A stretch of DNA of 36,688 nt from contig NZ_JAJVKW010000028.1 of NCBI RefSeq assembly GCF_024198255.1, positions 1 to 36,688 on the forward strand. The letters are read 5' to 3'. The position numbers and the translations under genes are program-made. This stretch comes from Myxococcus guangdongensis. GTDB taxonomy: Bacteria; Myxococcota; Myxococcia; Myxococcales; Myxococcaceae. A model generated the notes under the pieces. That model did not search any database. It was not told where the DNA came from and worked only from the letters and a program-made list of their open reading frames with translations. Shown here in pieces: positions 15,833 to 22,944 of this stretch (position 1 is the first letter of the stretch; each line of letters starts with the position of its first letter).

Positions 15833-16432
15833 TCACTGGCGACGGCGGGGAGGAAGGGCCGGCTCCTCCTGGTGGAGCACAGGCGCGGGCGGAGCCACCT
15901 GGACGAACCAGCGGCCCAGTTCGCGCAGCCCGGCCAGCCCCAACACCGCGACGAGCGCGCCCACCACCCATAGAGCCCCGGCGATGCGCGACGCGCGGTG
16001 CTCGCCGCCCGTCATGCGCGCGGACAAGTCGGGAATGGACTTCACCAGCGCGTCCTGGGCGACGTGCCGCGCGTCCTGCACGTCGAGCCGCTCCTCCAGC
16101 TTGTCCATGCGCTCGTTGAGCCGCTCGACGAGCTTGGGCACCGCCTCGACGACGGACTTCTGCTCGGTGACACGCCTGTCGACGCTGTCCACGCGCTCGT
16201 CCACCCGGCGCACGTGCTCTTCAATCCGCCGCACCTGCTCCGCCGTTGCCATGCGCTCGGCCAGGGCGCGCAGCTCCTCGCGCATGGACTCGATGAGGCG
16301 GTGCGTGTCGATGGCGTACTTCTCGGACGTGCGTTTCGCCTCGTCAGCGCGCGCGGCAACGGCCTCCAGCTTCTCGCCATGCCGGGCGAAGTCCTCTCGG
16401 AGGCTGGGGCGGGGGGAGGCGGCGGGGGACAT
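15833..16432 (-). CDS. Coiled-coil protein with C-terminal membrane span, 199 aa
   Basis: ATG 16432. Residues 12-130 form heptad-rich coiled coil with many Arg/Glu (RRIEEHVRRVDERVDSVDRR). A hydrophobic span at about 148-166 (AGALWVVGALVAVLGLAGL) and a Pro-rich tail follow. It sits 26 bases upstream of the NlpC/P60 gene and probably belongs to the same late operon. Phage proteins of this shape include spanin- or holin-like and tail-accessory proteins, but no specific family is recognised. The frame is open farther upstream without a convincing start. Confidence 0.6.
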   Translation of the reverse strand: MSPAASPRPSLREDFARHGEKLEAVAARADEAKRTSEKYAIDTHRLIESMREELRALAERMATAEQVRRIEEHVRRVDERVDSVDRRVTEQKSVVEAVPKLVERLNERMDKLEERLDVQDARHVAQDALVKSIPDLSARMTGGEHRASRIAGALWVVGALVAVLGLAGLRELGRWFVQVAPPAPVLHQEEPALPPRRRQ

Positions 16433-17026
16433 AGCCGGTATCGTCCGTGCTGACGAGGACGCATTCCGGCGTCGGCACGGCACGTGCTCCCCACCTGCTT
16501 CGCGCCCGCGGGCCTGACCATCCTGGTGTTCTGCGCGCCGCTCCACACTCAACTCTCCGCCCAGGGCGAGGGCGTCACCGGCGTCGTTCTGGTGTCGCTC
16601 TGGGGCGTCAGCTACGTGGGAACGGTCCTCTTCCTCTGTGACGCTGGTGGCGTCCTCATCGAACTGGCGCGTGGTCGCGGACGTTCCCGCTCGCCTTGCT
16701 CGCCACGGAGACGGGCGCATTGGGCAAGCTCGTGCCGCTCGGCATGGCGGGTCTGTCCTGCGAATCCCCAGTGTGCGGGCTCATCCAACACACAGTGCGG
16801 CACTCGTGCTCGGGAGGAGGGTGGGCATGGACGCGTGGCTGATGCTCGCCCACTGAGCACGGCCATCACCCCGCGAGGAGGGGCAGGCGGCTGACGCGCG
16901 GGAGGTAACCCTGCGGCGCTGTCCGCTGTTGGATTCGACCTGGCCCCACTGGAGGACTGCCCTGCTCAATCGTCTGAGTCGTCACCAGTTCCCATGGTGA
17001 TTGACGGGCGGAGCCACAGGGGGCGC
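16433..17026. other. Interval without an intact gene between phage operon and isoprenoid block
   Basis: 594 bases. On the plus strand the fragments TILVFCAPLHTQLSAQG, VVLVSLWGVSYVGTVLFLCD and, in another frame, LALLATETGALGKLVPLGMA read like pieces of a hydrophobic protein broken by frameshifts. No start, ribosome site or family could be assigned. One edge of the isoprenoid insertion may lie here. Confidence 0.35.
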
Positions 17027-17560
17027 ATGAGGGAGGTCAAAGACGAGTCCGTGCAGGTGCCATCGGCGACGCGGCCTTCTCGCCTGCCGGGCTTCCACCG
17101 GCGCAGCATGGAGGAGCGCTGGCGAGAGCTGGCGCTGCGCGGAGACCTCATGCCCGAGGAACTGCGCGTGCTATGCGCGGTGGACGCGCCTTGCCTCGAC
17201 GTCGTCAACCAGATGATCGAGAACGCCGTCGGCGTGTTCGCTCTACCCATGGGCCTGGGGCTGAACCTCACCGTTAACGGGCGCGACCACCGGGTGCCCA
17301 TGGTCGTGGAGGATCCGTCCGTCATCGCCGCGGTGTCCCTCGCCTCCAAGCTGGTGCGCGAGGCGGGCGGGTTCCTGGCCGAGACGAACACGTCGATGAT
17401 GATTGGCCAGGTGCAGCTCACCCGCTACGGCGCCCCCGAGAGAGAGCGCGCCCGACTGCTCACGGCCCGGGTTCAGCTCCTCGCGCTCGCCAACAGCATC
17501 CCCCCCGCGATTGAGCGACGCGGCGCAGGCGTGGCGCTGTCGGCGCAGGTGTCACGCGAC
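17027..17560 (+). pseudogene. HMG-CoA reductase (class II), 3'-truncated
   Basis: ATG 17027 has AGGGGG at a good distance (16994 is an alternative). The translated part matches class II HMG-CoA reductases: SRLPGFHRRSMEERWREL, then MIENAVGVFALPMGLGLNLT, then VNGRDHRVPMVVEDPSVIAA containing the catalytic Glu (about residue 95), then AGGFLAETNTSMMIGQVQL. Similarity ends near LALANSIPPAIERRGAG at about residue 178 of a usual ~430. The catalytic Lys, Asp and His of the missing part are absent, so it cannot be functional. The open frame beyond ~17560 is only the antisense of the flavoprotein gene. The intact enzyme makes mevalonate from HMG-CoA or runs in reverse. Confidence 0.85.
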
Positions 17561-19000
17561 GTGGACTGGCACGGCCGGAGTTACAGGTTGGGTTCGTCGG
17601 CGGCCCTGGGCGGCCCCCTGCCCGAGCGGACGGGCGTGTCGTCGCAGATGACGGAGGCGTCGATGGCACCACCCCTCCACCTGCTCCAGCGTGCTCGCCA
17701 GGACGGCCCGCAGCGGCGGACCGGCGGAGCGCAGCAACGATACGGCGGCGCGCGGACGGACGTAGTGCTGTTGTCCGGGTCGCAACGTCATCAGCGAATG
17801 GCCAACGATGCACAGGTACTCACGTGCGAGCACGGTCATGCGCGAATCCTCAGAGGACAGCAAACTCATGGCGGCCCGGGCACTTCGCGGACTGCTATCC
17901 CAGTAGCGAATGAGCCCCAGTCGCAGCGCCTGCATGCCCTCGTCCTGTCCCGCACAGGCGGAGTAGAGCGACGAGGCGAGCGCGACCCGGGTGCGCTGAG
18001 CAGGACGACGCACACGTGCGTATTGCTCCAGCGCGCGAGGCATGTCTCTGGGGTGGCAGCGCAGCGCATCCTGGAGCGCTCGTGCATCCTGAAAGCAAGA
18101 CGTCATGCCGCTGCCGGACAGTGGATGGCAGCAGGACGCGGCGTCGCCCACCAGCACGGCGCTCCCCTTCCACACCCTCTCCGAGAGCCGGGCATCATTG
18201 GAGGCCATCCGCAGAGTCGAAGTCGCCTCCAGCGCCCGGCGAATCTCGGCAACCAGCGCGGGAGGCAGCGTGGCCAGCAACTCAGGGCGTTCCTTCAGGG
18301 TCTGGGAGGTAGTGCCCAGAGGGAGGTCCACCATCACCCTCGCCACCCCCGGCTGGATGGCATAGGCCAGCGCGTACAGCGGACCTCCGACGAACTTGTG
18401 TCCATGCTCGGGGCGCGGCAGACAGGCGCTGTCCACACAGAGCCCCAGCATGGTGGAGATTCGGGTGTAACTCTCGGAGATACCCAGCATCCGTCTCACG
18501 GGCGACGCGCGTCCATCCGAGGCCACCAGCAACCGGGCGCGCACCTCTTGGATGACGCCGTCGTGCTGGAAGCGCAGCCGGACGCCGCGCTCGTCGTTGT
18601 GTTCCACCGAAGTCACCCGAGCCCCAGCCAGGAGCGTGACGCCCGGCTTTCGGACGACGGCTTCCAGCAGCGGTGCGGCGAGAGCGACGTGCTCAAGCGA
18701 CAGGCCCGTGGTGCCGTCCTTGTACGGCAGGACGACGACTCGGGCTGGCGACGCATAGAAAATCGCGAAGCCTCGCACCGGACGCGACAGCCAGGCGTCG
18801 ATGACCTCGCTGAAGCCCAACTCCCGCAGCGCGTGTACGCCGGTGGGGTGCAGCAATTCCCCCGAGAGTTGTTTGTGTCGGTCCACGCCCGCATCCACCA
18901 GCAGGACGGACTGTCCCAACTGGGCGAGCGCCGCCGCCGCGGCACATCCCGCGGGGCCGCCCCCCACCACCACCACGTCGAAATCCCACGGACCGTCCAT
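17552..19000 (-). CDS. Squalene-epoxidase-like FAD monooxygenase, about 482 aa
   Basis: ATG 19000 is chosen because it places the Rossmann motif at the N-terminus: DVVVVGGGPAG, then VLLVDAG. Further flavoprotein hydroxylase signatures are LLVASDGRASPVRRML (the DG motif) and AVLVGDAASCCHPLSGSGM (the GD motif, about residue 290). The HPLSGSGM sequence resembles the HPLTGGGM of squalene epoxidases, as does the following helix FQDARALQDAL. The neighbouring divergent squalene-synthase gene supports a triterpenoid role, but other FAD hydroxylases such as geranylgeranyl reductase-like enzymes cannot be excluded. The last ~30 residues are Arg-rich and read into the truncated HMG-CoA reductase, so the natural C-terminus may be replaced. 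Confidence 0.7.
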   Translation of the reverse strand: MDGPWDFDVVVVGGGPAGCAAAAALAQLGQSVLLVDAGVDRHKQLSGELLHPTGVHALRELGFSEVIDAWLSRPVRGFAIFYASPARVVVLPYKDGTTGLSLEHVALAAPLLEAVVRKPGVTLLAGARVTSVEHNDERGVRLRFQHDGVIQEVRARLLVASDGRASPVRRMLGISESYTRISTMLGLCVDSACLPRPEHGHKFVGGPLYALAYAIQPGVARVMVDLPLGTTSQTLKERPELLATLPPALVAEIRRALEATSTLRMASNDARLSERVWKGSAVLVGDAASCCHPLSGSGMTSCFQDARALQDALRCHPRDMPRALEQYARVRRPAQRTRVALASSLYSACAGQDEGMQALRLGLIRYWDSSPRSARAAMSLLSSEDSRMTVLAREYLCIVGHSLMTLRPGQQHYVRPRAAVSLLRSAGPPLRAVLASTLEQVEGWCHRRLRHLRRHARPLGQGAAQGRRRTQPVTPAVPVHVA

Positions 19001-19046
19001 GACGCAACAACTGCGCATGGGCCAGACCCAATGCACAGGAGAAGTC

Positions 19047-20093
19047 ATGGTTGCCCATGAAGAGTCGTTCTGCCGAGCGGTACTCCCCCGAGTCTCCAGG
19101 ACGTTCGCACTGAACATCCCCTTGTTGCCCGCCCCCCTGGACCTCGCCGTCACGGTGGCCTATCTGCTCCTACGCGTCGCGGACACGCTGGAGGATGAAA
19201 TCCACTTAGCCCGTCAAGAGGAGTTGTTCGACGCGCTCGCGGACCTGGTGCGGCTCGAGCCGGGCTGGGAGTCCCGCGCTCAATCCTTCGCTCATCTAGT
19301 GGGAGGCGAGTTTCGGGCCGGCGCTCCCGAAGCGGAGGTTGAGCTCGTCGAGAGGACCGTCTGGGTGCTGAAGACCCTGGCCTCGCTCCCCTCGTGGGCC
19401 CATCCTCCTATCGCCCGCTGCGTGCGCGTCATGACGGTTGGAATGAAGCAGGTTCAGCGACAGCACGGCGGCGGCAAGCCGGTGATGGGGTTGCCCGACC
19501 TACAGACGATGCTCGCCTACTGCTACTTCGCGGCGGGTGTGGTGGGCGAGATGCTAACGGAACTCTTCATCGCCTACTCCCCCGCCATCAACGCAACTCG
19601 ACGCGGCCAGCTACAGAGTCAGTCCATCGCATTCGGTGAGGCCTTGCAGCTCACCAACATGCTCAAGGACGTGCGCGAGGACATGGAGCAGGGACGCTGC
19701 TGGCTGCCGCTGGACAGGATGGCGCGCCATGGACTGAAGACCTCCACGCTGACGCTCCCCAGCCACCGCGAACAGGCCATGGCGCTGCACTCGGAGTTGA
19801 TGGTGGTGGCTCGGCGGGCACAGCAAGAGGCGCTCGAGTATGTGCTCGCACTCCCCGCCGAGGAGCCGAAGCTCCGGCTGTTCTGCTTGTACCCCCTGTT
19901 CTTCTCGGTGAAGACGCTCCGCCTCATCGACAACAACCCCGGGGTGTTCGATGTCCCCCCACTGAAGCTCAGCCGCGAGGAGGTGTTCGAACTCGTGCAG
20001 CTCCTGCACGCGCGAGTGGATTCAGACTCGGCGCTGCGGGCCCTCTTCGTGGAGTGCTCGCACGGCCCTCCGGAGGTGGAGGCGATGAGATGA
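19047..20093 (+). CDS. Squalene/phytoene synthase family enzyme, 348 aa
   Basis: ATG 19047 with AGGAG seven bases upstream; 46 bases separate it from the divergent flavoprotein start. The family hallmarks are LPRVSRTFALNIPLLPAPL at 13-31, first Asp-rich motif DTLED at 46-50, YCYFAAGVVGEMLTELF at 158-174 and second Asp-rich motif DVRED at 208-212 within LQLTNMLKDVRED. The family condenses two prenyl diphosphates head to head; the Asp motifs bind Mg-diphosphate. The SRTFALNI/ADTLEDE flavour and the epoxidase-like neighbour favour squalene synthase over phytoene synthase. The C-terminal hydrophobic stretch (LRLFCLYPLFFSVKTLRLI) may contact the membrane. Confidence 0.85.
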   Translation: MVAHEESFCRAVLPRVSRTFALNIPLLPAPLDLAVTVAYLLLRVADTLEDEIHLARQEELFDALADLVRLEPGWESRAQSFAHLVGGEFRAGAPEAEVELVERTVWVLKTLASLPSWAHPPIARCVRVMTVGMKQVQRQHGGGKPVMGLPDLQTMLAYCYFAAGVVGEMLTELFIAYSPAINATRRGQLQSQSIAFGEALQLTNMLKDVREDMEQGRCWLPLDRMARHGLKTSTLTLPSHREQAMALHSELMVVARRAQQEALEYVLALPAEEPKLRLFCLYPLFFSVKTLRLIDNNPGVFDVPPLKLSREEVFELVQLLHARVDSDSALRALFVECSHGPPEVEAMR

Positions 20094-20277
20094 CGCGACA
20101 GGCCCGGGAGGTGCTGGTGCAGCCCCAGGAGGAGGACTCTCGGTTTCGTAGCGCACTACGCCGGCCTGCCTCCCGACGAAGGACAACAACCGGCGGCGCG
20201 TCCAGCAGACAGGGGCTGATGGAGGCACTCCAAGGACAATTCGCTTCAAGAGCCCCTGGCGCGCCCTCACACCGAAC

Positions 20278-20811
20278 TCACACCATGCCGCCCAGCGCCG
20301 CGTCCTTGCCGATGGAGCGGAGGTAGTCGCGGAACATCTCCCACGTGTTGCCGGGGACGAGTCCGCGCGCGAAGGCGTTGACCTGCCACTCGCGCAGCAG
20401 TCCGTCCGCGCGCAGCAGTGGCCAGGGCCGGCCCGCCGCGGTGCGCGCCTCCAGCATGAGGCGCTCGAGCTCTCCCGCCGCTTCCAGGAAGGTGGCCGTC
20501 GGGTGGGCCACCAGCCAGTCGTAGGCCGCGGACTTCGCGGGGTAGCGCTCCTCCTGGGCCGCCAGCTCGAGCGCGGAGTACTTGCCCCAGTCGTCGGTGA
20601 GTCCCCCTCCCCCGGCCTGCAACACCTGCAGCTCGCCCTCCAACCCGGCGCGCTCCACCTGGAGAGCCTGGCCGACGCCAGCGAAGTGGCGCGAGGCCGA
20701 GGCGGCCGCGTCCTGCTGGCCGCGCACGCGCGCAAGCTGGCACGTCACGTCGCGCCGACGGGCCTCGATGGCGTTGCGCTGGTACACCTCTTCTGGGGTG
20801 AGGGGCGGCAT
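20278..20811 (-). CDS. Prophage tail-region protein, 177 aa
   Basis: ATG 20811, 17 bases after the fiber-like gene's stop. The protein is helical. The N-terminal 60 residues look coiled-coil (NAIEARRRDVTCQLARVRGQ). The C-terminal half has PTATFLEAAGELERLMLEAR and ends NTWEMFRDYLRSIGKDAALG. It is the last gene of the tail cluster before the isoprenoid block. Its place after the fiber suggests a fiber chaperone or assembly role, but no family is recognised. The 184 bases between its stop and the synthase gene show no gene. Confidence 0.6.
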   Translation of the reverse strand: MPPLTPEEVYQRNAIEARRRDVTCQLARVRGQQDAAASASRHFAGVGQALQVERAGLEGELQVLQAGGGGLTDDWGKYSALELAAQEERYPAKSAAYDWLVAHPTATFLEAAGELERLMLEARTAAGRPWPLLRADGLLREWQVNAFARGLVPGNTWEMFRDYLRSIGKDAALGGMV

Positions 20812-20828
20812 GGGCAGTCTCCGGGGCG

Positions 20829-22934
20829 CTACTCGCGAGGCTTGGCGTTGTGCGACAGCAGTCCCTGCACGTTGTACGTGCGGGCGCCGTGGACGGTGAG
20901 GCGGACGACATCACCCTCCCCCTCCTCCTCGACGCCTAGGACGCGGCCGGGCCGTGAGCCGAGGAGGACGTCCCCGGTCCGCAGGGCGTTGAGCGCCGTC
21001 CACCCGGCGCCCTCCACGAAGAGGGGGTGGAGGCTGGAAGCGACGAGGCCGCGGCCGTCCTCCAGCAGCAGACGGTGTCGGCGCGCGCGCGCCCGCTGCA
21101 CCGCCGCCACCTGGTAGGCGTCCAGCTTCAGCGACGCCTCGTGCTGGGTGAGGACGCGCATGCCGGGCTGCACCAACTCCGCCGGCAGCTCGCTCCCGTC
21201 GTCCATGAGGATGGGCTCCCACGGCGCGGGGCAGTAGCCGCCGCCGTCACTGCCGCCGCCACCGCCACCACCGTCCGGGGTGCCTGCGCCGACGGGGGAG
21301 GCGTACTGGCTGCCGAGGGCCGTGTTGCGGATGGTGACGGGGGTGAACCACTTCGCGGCGCTGGGCCCGTACGCGTTGACGATGGACACCAACAGGTACC
21401 AGACGGACGTCGTCGTCGAGGAGAGGGCCGTGACGGAGCCGGCGAACATGTACTGGAGGGACGCCCGCGCCTGGTTGTTGGCCGAGGACTCAGCAGCGTC
21501 CTGGTACACCCTGTCGGTGAGCGCGACGTGCAGCACCTGCTGGCGGTAGGCACTCCCGGCCGTCGGCCGCACCCACAACTCCACGCGTGCGTACCGCAGG
21601 CCGTCCAGGTTGTCGTCGAGGGACTGGGGCTGGAGGAAGAGCTGCCAGGTGGCCCAGGACAGCGTGGACGTGGTGATGTTGTCCGCGCACTCCACCCGCA
21701 GCCTGTCGATGTTGGGCGCGCCTCCGCGCACCGCCCCCTGGTTGTTGCCTCGGTAGAAGCAGCGGTTGCCGGGCCCCGGGCCGTCCAGGGTGACGAGCCC
21801 CTTGTAGAAGAGCGCCTCGAGCGGGTAGCGGCCCACCTGGAGATTCTGGCTCGCCACCTTCAGTGCCACGCCGACGTTGTCCAGCTTCGCGCCCGCCACG
21901 GGGATGCCGCTGCCGTCCTCCGCGTAGTTGGACGTCTGCAACGTGTTGGCCGACAGCAAGTCGAACGTCACCGAGCGCCGCAGGCTGAGGGCGTCCAGGT
22001 ACACGGCCTTGCCCACGTCCGCGGCGACGACGGCGAGTTCCCAGACGAAGAGGACGCCGGTGCACCCAGCCGGGCACGCCCCCTTCACCTTGAAGCGCTG
22101 ATAGCTGGTGGAGACGCCGTTGAGAGGCGTGGACGTGTTGGCGCCCGCGTAGTTGCCCGAGGCGTCCGTCCAGAAGAGGTAGAGTCCGCCGCCGTAGTTG
22201 CCGGAGAGGGGCGCGGACACCTTCACCCATGCGTCGGCGGAGAACTCGTCCCCGGCCGAGCACGGAATCCGCTTCGTCCACACCGCGGTGCGGTACCCGG
22301 GCGCGTTGAGGGGCACGCGCCGGCACCAGCGCCCCTCGCGCGCGTTGGCCAAGTCCTCCACCAGGAAGTCCCCCTCGGGCGACAGGCCCAGCGCCGCGGT
22401 GCCCGCCTCCGAGTAGCCGTTGGGCACCAGGTTGTCCGAGGGCGGCAGCAGCAGGTGCTGCGTGGCGATGGCGGCCGGCGCCACCTTCGGCGCCGTCACC
22501 GCCTCGGGGGCCAACAGCTTGCTGACGACGCTGCCGTCCGGAACGTTGGACAGCGTCTCCGTCGCCACGGTGACGGTGTCCGGGTCCGCGACGACGGCGC
22601 CACCCAGCACGCGCCAGCTCCCCTCGGCGCCGCTGGTGTAGCGCGTCTGCACCGCGGCCTGCACCGACACGGACGTCTTCGGCCGCAGCGTCACCACCAC
22701 CCGGCGCTCCGTGGGCCCCACCCGCGCGGGCTCCACCAGGTACGAGTCGGTGTCGTTGGGGTCGTCCCCCGTGTAGACGACGACGGTGTAGCCCGCCAGC
22801 AGGTGCAGCGGGCGCTCCTCCGAGTGCCCCCACTCGATGGTGAGGTGCTTCGCCTTGACGATGCGCGGGCGCGGCTGCCCCGTCACGCCCTCGTCGTACA
22901 CCCCTCCCAGGAATTCACTTTCACGCGAGCGCAT
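20829..22934 (-). CDS. Tail fiber/tip protein with C-terminal Hint domain, 701 aa
   Basis: ATG 22934, 11 bases after the gpJ stop. Residues 1-180 begin with a beta-rich region (AKHLTIEWGHSEERPLHLLA). Residues 180-320 resemble a carbohydrate-binding-like jelly roll (EDLANAREGRWCRRVPLNAP, then DEFSADAWVKVSAPLSGNYG). Residues 330-540 are beta-rich. After a Gly/Asp linker (about 548-566) a Hint domain runs from Cys568 (CPAPWEPILMDDGSELP) to His695-Asn696 (NVQGLLSHN), followed by only five residues. The fiber role is inferred from position after gpJ and the beta-rich build. The same C-terminal domain occurs in gpI. The domain should cleave at Cys568 and/or after Asn696. Confidence 0.75.
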   Translation of the reverse strand: MRSRESEFLGGVYDEGVTGQPRPRIVKAKHLTIEWGHSEERPLHLLAGYTVVVYTGDDPNDTDSYLVEPARVGPTERRVVVTLRPKTSVSVQAAVQTRYTSGAEGSWRVLGGAVVADPDTVTVATETLSNVPDGSVVSKLLAPEAVTAPKVAPAAIATQHLLLPPSDNLVPNGYSEAGTAALGLSPEGDFLVEDLANAREGRWCRRVPLNAPGYRTAVWTKRIPCSAGDEFSADAWVKVSAPLSGNYGGGLYLFWTDASGNYAGANTSTPLNGVSTSYQRFKVKGACPAGCTGVLFVWELAVVAADVGKAVYLDALSLRRSVTFDLLSANTLQTSNYAEDGSGIPVAGAKLDNVGVALKVASQNLQVGRYPLEALFYKGLVTLDGPGPGNRCFYRGNNQGAVRGGAPNIDRLRVECADNITTSTLSWATWQLFLQPQSLDDNLDGLRYARVELWVRPTAGSAYRQQVLHVALTDRVYQDAAESSANNQARASLQYMFAGSVTALSSTTTSVWYLLVSIVNAYGPSAAKWFTPVTIRNTALGSQYASPVGAGTPDGGGGGGGSDGGGYCPAPWEPILMDDGSELPAELVQPGMRVLTQHEASLKLDAYQVAAVQRARARRHRLLLEDGRGLVASSLHPLFVEGAGWTALNALRTGDVLLGSRPGRVLGVEEEGEGDVVRLTVHGARTYNVQGLLSHNAKPRE
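20847..21233 (-). other. Hint/bacterial-intein-like domain of the fiber-like protein
   Basis: Starts with Cys568 right after GGGY. Block A is CPAPWEPILMDDGSELPAEL with G-M-R-V-L. A block-B-like segment ASSLHPLFV has His where inteins have TxxH, with Ser in place of Thr. The end is TYNVQGLLSHN followed by Ala. The +1 Cys/Ser/Thr of true inteins is absent, so cleavage without ligation is expected. Confidence 0.75.
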
Positions 22935-22944
22935 GGCGTCCTTG

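Noticed and set aside
17561..19060. Plus-strand continuation of the HMG-CoA reductase frame to 688 residues
   Set aside because: After about residue 178 it loses all similarity to the family and is the antisense of the flavoprotein gene.
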